Notes under the pieces: model-generated
Databases searched by the model: none
Told to the model about the DNA's origin: nothing
What the model saw: the letters and a program-made list of their open reading frames with translations, nothing else
Position numbers and translations under genes: made by a program
Shown here: piece after piece, positions 16,198 to 24,570 of the stretch
Layout: every line of letters begins with the position of its first letter
Position numbering within the stretch: position 1 is the first letter of the stretch
Assembly (NCBI GenBank): GCA_018333535.1
Contig: JAGXTA010000085.1
Coordinates: 1-39,032 of the forward strand
From: Deltaproteobacteria bacterium
GTDB taxonomy: Bacteria > Desulfobacterota > BSN033 > UBA1163
Direction of reading: 5' to 3'
Length of the DNA: 39,032 nt

Positions 16198-17847
16198 TTA
16201 TGACATTGATTTTGTAAACCCTCCATCACATTTAGGGATAATCTGGGCATCAGGACGCTTGCGGTAAAGATGTATTCTGTATGGATGCGTAGGGAGTTGC
16301 AAGGTCAAATCGATCTCGTAGTATTCCTTAACAAATGTTTCTAACTCAGGAAAGTTTTCAAGGTACATTATTTCGATAATGTATGCTGGGGGGGACAGGC
16401 TTATCTCCTGCATTACCATAGGGGCGTAAGCTCGGAGCGCCTCAAATGCGTCATTGGTAACGACTGAACTCAGGTTGAAATTGTTGCGATATCGGGTGGC
16501 TGCTTTCCGCTGTGCCAGAAAATAAACCTGTGGAGCGATCCCCCAGACATAGATAGTATTCGTAGGATCGGTGTTTTCACGAATGTAAGAGGCAATCTGA
16601 TATTGAACGATATTATAAACCCCATATCCATATCCATCGTAAACCCCATCAACTCCTTTAAACTGAAACGCTGTCTGTTGGACAGGCGTGTAGGTAAAGA
16701 AATATTTATAGTCCGTTTTGACAGAGAGGGCGACTGTAATCACCAGAATGATCGCCCATAACCCTTGTACGACAAACCTCGGCAAATGGGAAAGGTTTTT
16801 GGCCAGTTTCCAGGCCAATCTTATTCCATAGGCGGCCATTATTGAAAAAGGGGCGATCAATTGAAGGAAGTAATGGGCGTAGAAGATTCCAGAAATCCAT
16901 AGGACTGAAAAAGACCAGAAAGCCCACCAGAGAAATATCCTATAAATACTCTCTCCTCTGCCATGCAATCTCTGCCAGCCCATATAAGCCGACGAAAAAA
17001 GAACGCCGAACCAGAGGAGACTATTCTCCTGAAGGATCAACTTCATGCTAAGGAAAAAAAACTTGAATATACTCGTGTACTCGTATCCTCTCTGAAGATA
17101 TTGAAAATTGCTTCCCAGCATGGAATCATATAATTCATTTAAAGTATAACCATGAAAGGAATAAAAAAGGATGACGCCGATGACAGGCACCAGACCCCCT
17201 GCTCCCAGGATGCTGTAACGGAAAAACCATTCCTTTTTTCTCCATCCTCTATGAATCTCACTACAGAGAAAAGCAAAGAAGAGCACCCCTCCCACCTGTT
17301 TGATGAGTGCAGCCATGGCCCCACAAAGTCCGGCAAGGAAGTACCATTTTAACCGGCCCGTTGTTGAGGCGTTGAGAAAAAAGCCAATTGCAAGGATAGA
17401 AGGAAAATGCAAAAGTGTCTCGAGATTTACTGTTCCGCCTTCAACCATGGGTCCGGAGGAAAAAACTCCGAAAAGCAAAGCCGATAGGAGTCCTACCCCT
17501 TTCCCGTATGCTTTATCTCCCAACCAATAGATCGCAACGACAGCCATGAGGACAAAGAGTGCTCCAAACATCTTGAGTCCAAGGACAGAGGGACCAAAGA
17601 ACCAGACGAAAAGACCATAAAGCATGTAATAGAGCGGGGGTTTCCCAGGACCTTCCAGATCGATCAGAACCTCTCCCTCGGCCATCCGCCAGCCCATGTA
17701 AGCTATGTTACCCACATCTGGATCAATATACTGTCCAAAGAAAAGGAGTCTGAGGTAGAATGTGAGGGCCAGAATGGCGACCAGGGCGGCGGATGTCATC
17801 GTCGTAGGCCGGAAGGTCTTGAAGAGATTTAGGTGGATATTCCCCAT
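16198..17847 (-). CDS. GT39/ArnT-like membrane glycosyltransferase (PMT_2 family)
   Basis: 549 aa with about ten membrane helices. The first extracytoplasmic loop has YIDPDVGNIAYMGWRMAEGE and GPGKPPLYYMLYGLFVWFFG, the acidic-plus-KPPLYY pattern of the ArnT/PMT_2 group. These enzymes move a sugar from a polyprenyl-phosphate donor to lipid or protein on the outer face of the membrane. The C-terminal third is a smaller soluble domain with YVWGIAPQVYFLAQRK. The gene lies between an exported protein and xdhC, nine bases before the latter, although no functional link to Mo maturation is evident. Substrate unknown. Confidence 0.82.
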   Translation of the reverse strand: MGNIHLNLFKTFRPTTMTSAALVAILALTFYLRLLFFGQYIDPDVGNIAYMGWRMAEGEVLIDLEGPGKPPLYYMLYGLFVWFFGPSVLGLKMFGALFVLMAVVAIYWLGDKAYGKGVGLLSALLFGVFSSGPMVEGGTVNLETLLHFPSILAIGFFLNASTTGRLKWYFLAGLCGAMAALIKQVGGVLFFAFLCSEIHRGWRKKEWFFRYSILGAGGLVPVIGVILFYSFHGYTLNELYDSMLGSNFQYLQRGYEYTSIFKFFFLSMKLILQENSLLWFGVLFSSAYMGWQRLHGRGESIYRIFLWWAFWSFSVLWISGIFYAHYFLQLIAPFSIMAAYGIRLAWKLAKNLSHLPRFVVQGLWAIILVITVALSVKTDYKYFFTYTPVQQTAFQFKGVDGVYDGYGYGVYNIVQYQIASYIRENTDPTNTIYVWGIAPQVYFLAQRKAATRYRNNFNLSSVVTNDAFEALRAYAPMVMQEISLSPPAYIIEIMYLENFPELETFVKEYYEIDLTLQLPTHPYRIHLYRKRPDAQIIPKCDGGFTKSMS

Positions 17848-17860
17848 AAAAGTCTTTTCT

Positions 17861-18439
17861 TCAAGGTTTCTTAACTGTTGGGGTTGGTTTCTTCTCCTTA
17901 GGGGGAGGTCCTTTTTCTACATCCTTTAAACGGGCGAGCGGTAAAAGGTAAAGTTGGTAAAAAACCGGATCGGCCCATAACTCCAGCTCCGGAGCTAAAT
18001 CGCCTACAAAGGCGGAGAAAGAAGGCATATTATTGTAAGCGTTAAAATTGACAGAGAGGTCTTTCAGGGATTTATAGAGTTTGATTGATCCCACAAGGTG
18101 TCCGGGCTTTTCTTTCAATAATTTTACTTGCTCCATTCCGGCTTCGATTGATTTCCAATCCTCTTTCAGTTTCGATATCCAGAAATCACCCTCCTGATAC
18201 CGGATGTCAATCTCTCCCGTCTGCAGGTCGCGGGTGATTTGACCGTGAACTTGCAGCGATTTCTCCAGCAGCCTCTCAATCTGGTCTAACAATTCGACTT
18301 TCTCCTTTTTCGTGAGGGCGTCAGGCTTCGAGGTAGCTTTGGTTAAAAAGTGCTGAAGAGAATAATCCTCTGCGAAGGCAAAAGAACATAGGATGAGGAT
18401 CGATAGAATCAATATTAAAAACCTCTTTCCATATCCCAC
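17861..18439 (-). CDS. Exported protein of unknown function
   Basis: 192 aa. Signal peptide MGYGKRFLILILSILILCSFAFAE with an AFA cleavage site. The rest is helical and charged (DQIERLLEKSLQVHGQITRD, WKSIEAGMEQVKLLKEK) and ends in a Lys/Pro tail (GPPPKEKKPTPTVKKP). I do not recognise a family. Start is a GTG with AGGAG eight bases upstream. It lies 13 nt before the GT39-like gene and 28 nt after yqeC, so it is part of the same transcript unit; a periplasmic partner of the GT is possible but unsupported. Confidence 0.6.
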   Translation of the reverse strand: MGYGKRFLILILSILILCSFAFAEDYSLQHFLTKATSKPDALTKKEKVELLDQIERLLEKSLQVHGQITRDLQTGEIDIRYQEGDFWISKLKEDWKSIEAGMEQVKLLKEKPGHLVGSIKLYKSLKDLSVNFNAYNNMPSFSAFVGDLAPELELWADPVFYQLYLLPLARLKDVEKGPPPKEKKPTPTVKKP

Positions 18440-18467
18440 GGTCGTCTCTCCTCTTTATAAATTTTTG

Positions 18468-19244
18468 TTACGGGAAAAACACTTCAGCGATGGGTGGCTC
18501 ACTTTTTAACTGCCCTGAGATTACCCTTTCGATTCTCGAATGGCTTTTTTCAAAGATAAGATGGGCTATCCTTCTCCCTTTGTTTAACCCATCCGAGATA
18601 TCTGCCTTGTTGAGAAAGGTGACCAATCTTGACGAATTCGGTGCACCCTTAAAAAGACCTTCGGCATGTGTCATCAGGAGAGCCATCCCCTCCTCTGTCA
18701 TTTTCTCATTTTCGGGAATCCCTGTCAATTTTGAAACCAGGCTTGGCTGAAAGACATTTTGATGATCCAGTTCTTTTCCCACCCCGTCCAGGCCGAGAAC
18801 GGCCACGACCAGTGTCGTGTTGGAAGGGATGACAGGTTCTCTTTCCCTCGGGGCTTTGATAGGGCGGCCAGCGGCTCCATCTGCCTCTATGATCAACACA
18901 TCGATATCATATAGACGCCAGAGGTTGCCTGCCAATTCTGGGGAGATTCCCTTCAACTTTCCCCTCTCGGCCTCCGCTTCCGCAAGAGTGATGTGTCGGT
19001 ATTGTTCGAGACATCGGTCAACAAATTCCATAATCTTCCCTTCATTTTCGGACATAAAAAGATGGGGACTTTCCTGATCGCTGGGCTTCAATATCTTCGT
19101 CGTCGTGGTGGTGATTACCTTCTTCCCCTCAATGGATAACTCTCTTGCAAGCCGAAACATCAGGGTCGTCTTTCCACCTGCGCCGGTCAGGCTGATCATC
19201 TCCCTTGCCTTAAGCCCTAAAGCCTCTGATAAAGAGTTTTTCAT
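18468..19244 (-). CDS. yqeC: YqeC: selenium-dependent hydroxylase accessory protein
   Basis: 258 aa. P-loop near the start (MISLTGAGGKTTLMFRLARE), VITTTTTKI, and DVLIIEADGAAGRPIKAPRE with the catalytic-type Glu-Ala-Asp-Gly-Ala, then AVLGLDGVGKEL and FLNKADI. This set is characteristic of YqeC, a putative GTP/ATP-binding protein that co-occurs with YqeB, SelD and selenium-dependent Mo hydroxylases. The in-frame ATG at 19271 comes from a dispersed repeat (GGAATGAC), so the ATG at 19244 with AAAAGGA upstream is preferred. Confidence 0.85.
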   Translation of the reverse strand: MKNSLSEALGLKAREMISLTGAGGKTTLMFRLARELSIEGKKVITTTTTKILKPSDQESPHLFMSENEGKIMEFVDRCLEQYRHITLAEAEAERGKLKGISPELAGNLWRLYDIDVLIIEADGAAGRPIKAPREREPVIPSNTTLVVAVLGLDGVGKELDHQNVFQPSLVSKLTGIPENEKMTEEGMALLMTHAEGLFKGAPNSSRLVTFLNKADISDGLNKGRRIAHLIFEKSHSRIERVISGQLKSEPPIAEVFFP

Positions 19245-19266
19245 AATTCCTTTTAGGCTTGGTTTT

Positions 19267-19414
19267 GTCATTCCGGCGCCGTATCAAGTACGGGGTAAAC
19301 TCCAGCCGGGCGACCGAAGGGAGGCGGAGTGAGCGAAGCGAGCGAGCACATCCAGTGTTTTCAATTTTTTACAAATTCGCTGGACTCCGGTTCCTGCCGC
19401 AGGACCGGAGTGAC
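19267..19414. repeat. GTCATTCC-type repeat between yqeC and yqeB
   Basis: It begins GTCATTCC and ends GGAGTGAC, with several internal hairpins (CTGCCGCAG; GTACGGGG; GAGCGAAGCGAGCGAG). It fills nearly the whole 187-nt spacer and supplies a spurious upstream start for yqeC. Confidence 0.75.
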
Positions 19415-19431
19415 GACTTTTTACGAGTTTT

Positions 19432-20247
19432 TCATTTATTAAACCAATAAAGAATCGCCTCCAGCACTCCTCCGCCGATGGCCCTCGCCTTCTCTGAAAT
19501 GGAAAAACATAGTTCTCTTTTACCCTTCGGATCGATGTCACCAACCTTCATTCCCTTTTTCACCTCAACTCCTTCACGGAGAAGTCCTCTCAGGACACCG
19601 CTGATCTGAGCCATGACAGGATAATCATCGACCACGGCAACTACCGAACCCTTTGTCACCTTGTCGCCAATCATTTTTTGAGGAAGGAAGATTCCTTTCT
19701 TCATCGTTCGAAGGAGCCGTTCGATCGTATATCCCCCCACCTCGCCCGGAATACCCGTGTCAGGCTCCGCCTCACCCTTCAGGATCATCTTTCCCAGATG
19801 ATGACCCCGGTTTGTTTCGATCACGATGTGGACATCCTTGCCCGCGCTAAATCCGGGCCCAAGACCAATGACCAGAGGCGCATCTTCCAGATGGGTCCCC
19901 AGATTTTTCTTTGCCATAATGGCATCGATGAGGACATCGGGCTTTAAAAATTCTCTTGTCTTATTCGCCTCCGGATCAATAAGAATGGGGATGTGCCCCT
20001 TCTTCCATTCTGATTCGATCCCATCTGGCACGGAGATAAGTTTTGCCCGTACCCCCTCCACCTCCTTCTCTCCCTCATAAACAGCCTCACAGAAGGAAAC
20101 CTCTCTTCTGACGGCGAGAGGATGCGAAACTTCAGTCATGCAAATCCTGAAATGGGACTGGCGAAGCCGATGGGCCACGCCGCTGGCCATCTCTCCCGCC
20201 CCCCTGATTAATATAATCAGCTCAGATAGTTTTTTGCTCGATCCCAT
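19432..20247 (-). CDS. yqeB: YqeB/EF2563-family selenium-dependent molybdenum hydroxylase system protein
   Basis: 271 aa. Features: IILIRGAGEMASGVAHRL (Rossmann-like start), MTEVSHPLAVRREVSFCEAV, VLIDAIMAKKNLGT, PLVIGLGPGFSAGKDVHIVI and a C-terminal biotinyl-like half (GSVVAVVDDYPVMAQISGVL, GMKVGDIDP). This family (EF2563/YqeB) is a phylogenetic marker of selenium-dependent Mo hydroxylases and is found with selD even in genomes without selenocysteine. The start at 20247 has GAGGGG upstream; the 29-residue in-frame extension is repeat-derived. Its neighbours yqeC, mocA and xdhC strengthen the call. Confidence 0.88.
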   Translation of the reverse strand: MGSSKKLSELIILIRGAGEMASGVAHRLRQSHFRICMTEVSHPLAVRREVSFCEAVYEGEKEVEGVRAKLISVPDGIESEWKKGHIPILIDPEANKTREFLKPDVLIDAIMAKKNLGTHLEDAPLVIGLGPGFSAGKDVHIVIETNRGHHLGKMILKGEAEPDTGIPGEVGGYTIERLLRTMKKGIFLPQKMIGDKVTKGSVVAVVDDYPVMAQISGVLRGLLREGVEVKKGMKVGDIDPKGKRELCFSISEKARAIGGGVLEAILYWFNK

Positions 20248-20276
20248 TCTTGCCCCTCTTATCTTTTGTATTAAGA

Positions 20277-20434
20277 TTCTCAAAATTGAATTGCCATAGG
20301 CATTAGAAAATCTCCCCTCGCCCCTCTTTGCCAAAGAGGGGTAATTCCTCCCTTTGGTATCTTTTCCCTGCCGAAAGCAGGCAAAGGGAGGGTAGGAGGG
20401 ATTTTACGAATCGATGTCGTTACTATTTTGAGAA
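20277..20434. repeat. 158-bp element with perfect 10-bp terminal inverted repeats
   Basis: TTCTCAAAAT (20277-20286) and ATTTTGAGAA (20425-20434) bound an inner palindrome: AAAATCTCCCCT on the left, AGGAGGGATTTT on the right, with CCCCTCTTTGCCAAAGAGGGG and CCTGCCGAAAGCAGG hairpins. It looks like a small non-autonomous element in the yqeB-mocA spacer. No ORF inside. Confidence 0.65.
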
Positions 20435-20460
20435 CATTAATAATTCTCAACTCTAAACTC

Positions 20461-21054
20461 TTAACTCCTCATTCTTAACTCTTTCTTATAGTCTCCCCAC
20501 GTATCAATATCCCTAATGACCCCTTCTGATTTGACTGGAATCATACGAACATCCTCGGGATGTTTCATGATGATGGTTTTCCCTCCTTCATCTCCTCTCA
20601 ATCTTAACAGTTCTTCTTCGCATTTTCGATGAAAGATGACCGGATGTCCCTTCCTCCCTCTGAATGAAGGGACAATGATCTTCTCCTCCGCCTTCCTAAA
20701 AGCTCCGATCAAAGCATTGATCGTCCGTGTCTTAATAAAAGGCTGGTCTCCGAGTGAAATGAGGATGCCGTCGCTCTTAGGGTCTAAAACTTTGAGTCCA
20801 CACCGGATGGAACTGCTCATCCCTTTTCTGTAATTTGGATTGACCACTACTTTAACTCTATTTTTACTCCAATGACGGACGATCATTTCGTTCCGGTCAT
20901 TGACGACCAGGATCACCTCTTTCACGTTGGAGCGAAGAAGGGTTTGAAGACAATGTTCAAGGATTGTCCTCTTTCCCCACAGGAGGGAAAGTTTTTCCCT
21001 CCCCATCCTCTTGGACTCGCCTGCCCCTAAAAGAATCGCAGAAATATTTAACAT
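20461..21054 (-). CDS. mocA: MocA/MobA-like nucleotidyltransferase for molybdenum cofactor
   Basis: 197 aa, a single NTP-transferase fold: ISAILLGAGESKRMGREKLS (G-rich nucleotide loop), GILISLGDQPFIKTRTINAL with the metal-binding Asp, and GRKGHPVIFHRKC, typical of MocA (CTP:molybdopterin cytidylyltransferase) and its relatives. The product would be MCD, the cofactor form used by xanthine-dehydrogenase-family hydroxylases, matching the neighbouring xdhC, yqeB and yqeC. Divergent from acsA, with 66 nt between the two starts. Confidence 0.85.
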   Translation of the reverse strand: MLNISAILLGAGESKRMGREKLSLLWGKRTILEHCLQTLLRSNVKEVILVVNDRNEMIVRHWSKNRVKVVVNPNYRKGMSSSIRCGLKVLDPKSDGILISLGDQPFIKTRTINALIGAFRKAEEKIIVPSFRGRKGHPVIFHRKCEEELLRLRGDEGGKTIIMKHPEDVRMIPVKSEGVIRDIDTWGDYKKELRMRS

Positions 21055-21120
21055 CTTCCATTTTCGATTAAACTTTGTTAAATTTAATCTGGATTTTCAA
21101 TCCATGTCAAGGAGGCACGC

Positions 21121-23043
21121 ATGTCTCACAGCACTCTAACATCCGGTTCGACCTACTGGCCCTTTAAGAAATACTTTGAAGTCTATAACCGTTCCATCAA
21201 AGACCCTGAAGGTTTCTGGACGGAGGAGGCCCGGAAACTCGATTGGTTTAAAACATGGGACAAAGTCCTGGACTGGCAACCCCCTTATGCCAAATGGTTT
21301 GTGGGGGGAGAACTCAACGCCTCTTTTCTCTGTGTGGACCGCCATGTCAAAACCTGGCGAAGAAGCAAGGTCGCCATCTACTGGGAAGGAGAACCCGGAG
21401 ACACACGTGTTCTCAGTTACTCCACCCTCTACCGGGAGGTCAATAAATTTTCCTCTGTTCTTCTCAATCTCGGGATCAAAAAAGGGGATCGGATCGCCCT
21501 CTACCTTCCGATGATCCCAGAACTGCCCATTGCAATGTTAGCCTGCGCCAGAATCGGCGCCACCCATACGGTCATCTTCTCCGGCTTCAGCGCCCAGGCG
21601 CTGGCAGACAGGGTCAATGATACGGGAGCAAAGCTCCTGATCACGGCTGACGCAGGCTTCAGAAGGGGAAAACCCGTGGCATTAAAGCGGATTGCCGATG
21701 AAGCGCTTGAGATGACTCCTTCGGTCGAGAAGATGCTCGTTGTGAGAAGGGCGAACATCCCCGTGGTGATGAAACACGGAAGGGATGTCTGGCTTCACGA
21801 CCAGATGGAGGAAGCCAGCCTCTTTGTCAATCCTGATCCGATGGATTCCTCCCACCCTCTCTACATCCTCTATACGTCGGGGACGACTGGAAAACCGAAG
21901 GGCATTGTTCATGGAACAGGAGGCTACCTTACCTATAACCATTCGGCCTATAAGTGGGTTTTCGATATCAAAGAGGAGTCGGTCTACTGGTGCACCGCAG
22001 ATGTGGGATGGGTGACCGGCCATAGTTCGATCGTCTATGCACCGTTGATGCACGGAGCCGCCATCGTCCTCTATGAAGGAGCTCCTGATTATCCAGCCAT
22101 TGATCGATGGTGGGATATTATTGAAAAGTATGGCGTCACCATCTTCTACACCTCTCCCACAGCCATCCGGATGCTGATGAGACACGGAGAAAAGGAGATT
22201 GATCAGCATGATTTAAGCAGTCTCGAACTTCTTGGAAGCGTAGGGGAACCCATCAATCCAGAGGCATGGACCTGGTATTATAAGCATATCGGGAAAGAAA
22301 AGTGTCCTATTGTGGATACCTGGTGGCAGACCGAGACAGGCGGGATCATGATCTCTCCGGCTCCGGCCATCGAATGTCCTCCACTCAAACCCGGCTCAGC
22401 CACCTTTCCCCTTCCTGGAATTCTGGCCGATGTTGTGGATGAGAAGGGCCAGAGCATGCCCCCTGAAGAGAGAGGCCTTCTGGTGATCAAAGCTCCCTGG
22501 CCCGGAATGTTGCTGGGAGTTTTTGGAGATCCTAAACGGTATGAGCAAAGTTACTGGTCAAAATTCCCAGGAATCTATTATACCGGGGATTATGCCATCC
22601 GGGATAAGGATGGATACTACTGGATTCTGGGCAGGGCTGATGAAGTGCTCAAGATTGCCGGCCACAGAATCGGAACAGTGGAGATTGAAGATGCCGTAGT
22701 CTCTCACCCTGCCGTTGCTGAGGCAGGAGTGGCAAGCATTCCGGACCCGATCAAAGGAGAGGCCATTGTGGTCTTTGCCATCTTAAAAGAAGGTTTCTCC
22801 CCTTCCCCTGAAATTAAGGCCGAACTCAAGGATTTGATTCGAAAGTCGATTGGTCCGGTTGCCTCTCCTGAACAGATCTATTTTGTTTCCAAACTTCCAA
22901 AAACACGAAGTGGAAAGATCATGAGACGAATTTTGAAGGCGGTTGCCACCAACACCAGTATCGGCGATCTCACCACCCTTGAAGACGAATCCTCCGTGGA
23001 AGAGGTGAAGAAGGTCTATGAAGAGCTGAAGAAGGAGGTATAG
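21121..23043 (+). CDS. acsA: AMP-forming acetyl-CoA synthetase
   Basis: 640 aa, full length for Acs. Motifs: YILYTSGTTGKPKGIVHGTG (A3 P-loop), WCTADVGWVTGHSSIVYAPL, VDTWWQTETGG whose Trp restricts the acyl pocket to acetate/propionate, YYTGDYAIRDKDGYYWILGR hinge region, and PKTRSGKIMRRIL with the Lys that is acetylated in regulated Acs enzymes. Strong RBS AAGGAGG. It activates acetate to acetyl-CoA in the cytoplasm. The octaheme cytochrome starts 9 nt after its stop, so the two are probably co-transcribed. A second, ADP-forming route is encoded just downstream on the other strand. Confidence 0.93.
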   Translation: MSHSTLTSGSTYWPFKKYFEVYNRSIKDPEGFWTEEARKLDWFKTWDKVLDWQPPYAKWFVGGELNASFLCVDRHVKTWRRSKVAIYWEGEPGDTRVLSYSTLYREVNKFSSVLLNLGIKKGDRIALYLPMIPELPIAMLACARIGATHTVIFSGFSAQALADRVNDTGAKLLITADAGFRRGKPVALKRIADEALEMTPSVEKMLVVRRANIPVVMKHGRDVWLHDQMEEASLFVNPDPMDSSHPLYILYTSGTTGKPKGIVHGTGGYLTYNHSAYKWVFDIKEESVYWCTADVGWVTGHSSIVYAPLMHGAAIVLYEGAPDYPAIDRWWDIIEKYGVTIFYTSPTAIRMLMRHGEKEIDQHDLSSLELLGSVGEPINPEAWTWYYKHIGKEKCPIVDTWWQTETGGIMISPAPAIECPPLKPGSATFPLPGILADVVDEKGQSMPPEERGLLVIKAPWPGMLLGVFGDPKRYEQSYWSKFPGIYYTGDYAIRDKDGYYWILGRADEVLKIAGHRIGTVEIEDAVVSHPAVAEAGVASIPDPIKGEAIVVFAILKEGFSPSPEIKAELKDLIRKSIGPVASPEQIYFVSKLPKTRSGKIMRRILKAVATNTSIGDLTTLEDESSVEEVKKVYEELKKEV

Positions 23044-23052
23044 AAAAGAACG

Positions 23053-24570
23053 ATGAAGAACCTGACCATTTTCATCCTTTTAGTGAGCGTATTGGTCCCG
23101 GTCCTTCTTTTCGCACAGGGAAGCGCTAAAAAAGAGATAGCCCCTCTAATCAGCCAGGAGACCAAGGCCTGTCTCGATTGCCACAAGGTTTACACTCCCG
23201 GAATCGTTGAAGACTGGTTAAAGAGCCGCCATTCAAAGACCCTGCCCTCTTCCGCTTTGAAGAAGGCGGAGAGGGTCAGAAGGATATCTGCCAAGAAGGT
23301 GCCCGCTTCTCTGGAAAAGGTTGTGGTGGGTTGTTACGAATGCCACAGTTTGAATGCGGAGAAGCATAAAGATAACTTTGAACATATGGGATTTAAGATC
23401 AATGTGATCGTATCACCTCGTGACTGTGCCACATGTCATCCTGTTGAAGTGAAACAGTTCTCGGATAGCAAGAAAGCCCATGCAGTGGGAAACCTTATAA
23501 AAAACCCTGTTTACCATACATTGGTTGAAACCGTAATCAGCAAAAAGGCCGTTGAGGATGGGAAGGTGGTTCAGAAAAATGTGTCCGACCTGACCCGGAA
23601 GGAGACCTGCTTCAGTTGCCATGGCACAGAGGTTAAAGTGTCGGGCATGGAAACGGTTAAGACAGCAATGGGAGAGATTGAGGTGCCCAAGCTGACCAAC
23701 TGGCCCAATCAGGGGGTGGGAAGGATCAACCCCGACGGAAGTATGGGCGCCTGTACCTCGTGTCACCCCAGGCACCAATTCTCTATTGAAGTGGCCCGGA
23801 AACCTTATACCTGCTCCCAGTGCCATCTCGAACCCGATGTCCCCGCCTGGAATGTCTACAAAGAGAGCAAGCACGGAAATATTTATTTTTCTAATTACTC
23901 AAAATGGAATTTCAATGAAGTCCCATGGAAGCTCGGTAAAGACTTTCAAACCCCGACCTGTGCAACCTGCCATAACAGTCTAATCACCACTCCGGATGGA
24001 AAAGTGGTGGCTGAAAGAACTCATGACTTTGGCTCAAGGCTATGGGTGAGACTCTTCGGGCTTATCTATTCCCACCCCCAGCCAATGCATGGAGACACAT
24101 CCGTGCTGAAGAATAAGGACGGTCTCCCCCTTCCTACCGCCTTCACAGGAGAGATGGCAAAGGATGGGCTGATCGATGAAAAAGAACAGATCAAAAGGAA
24201 AAAGTTGATGTCAGAGATCTGCAATCAATGTCACGGAACATCATGGACAAATAGCCACTTCACAAAACTTGAAAACACCATTCGAGAGGTAGATGGCATG
24301 GTCCTCGCGTCCACATTGTTGCTTGTCGAGGCATGGAAACACGGCCTGGCCGAAGGACTTCCTCAGGGGAAGAACCCATTTGATGAGGCGATCGAACAGA
24401 TGTGGATCAGGCAGTGGCTCTTTTATGCGAACTCCGTCAAATACGCCTCTGCCATGACCGGAGCTCCTGATTACGCCACCTTTAAAAATGGCTGGTGGAA
24501 CCTGACAGAAAATCTCCAGCAGATGAAAGACTGGATTGAACTAAAGAAAAAGGCAAAATCAAAAAATTAA
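23053..24570 (+). CDS. Octaheme cytochrome c, hydroxylamine-oxidoreductase-like (HAO family)
   Basis: 505 aa with signal peptide (cleavage near AQG) and eight CxxCH motifs: CLDCH (C40), CYECH, CATCH, CFSCH, CTSCH, CSQCH, CATCH and CNQCH. The spacing, the early TPGIVEDWLKSRHSKT segment and the helical tail (VKYASAMTGAPDYATFKNGW) match the HAO/multiheme group. Family members oxidise hydroxylamine or hydrazine, or run in reverse as nitrite-to-ammonia reductases when the heme-crosslinking Tyr is absent; I cannot place that Tyr with certainty. Periplasmic. Its stop overlaps the stop of the convergent ACD beta gene by four bases (TTAA). Confidence 0.88.
   Translation: MKNLTIFILLVSVLVPVLLFAQGSAKKEIAPLISQETKACLDCHKVYTPGIVEDWLKSRHSKTLPSSALKKAERVRRISAKKVPASLEKVVVGCYECHSLNAEKHKDNFEHMGFKINVIVSPRDCATCHPVEVKQFSDSKKAHAVGNLIKNPVYHTLVETVISKKAVEDGKVVQKNVSDLTRKETCFSCHGTEVKVSGMETVKTAMGEIEVPKLTNWPNQGVGRINPDGSMGACTSCHPRHQFSIEVARKPYTCSQCHLEPDVPAWNVYKESKHGNIYFSNYSKWNFNEVPWKLGKDFQTPTCATCHNSLITTPDGKVVAERTHDFGSRLWVRLFGLIYSHPQPMHGDTSVLKNKDGLPLPTAFTGEMAKDGLIDEKEQIKRKKLMSEICNQCHGTSWTNSHFTKLENTIREVDGMVLASTLLLVEAWKHGLAEGLPQGKNPFDEAIEQMWIRQWLFYANSVKYASAMTGAPDYATFKNGWWNLTENLQQMKDWIELKKKAKSKN

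Noticed and set aside
19245-19271. Upstream ATG of yqeC
   Set aside because: The ATG is part of a GGAATGAC repeat end; the ATG at 19244 has its own ribosome site.
20248-20334. N-terminal extension of YqeB
   Set aside because: Encoded by spacer and part of a repeat; it lacks family similarity, and GAGGGG precedes 20247.
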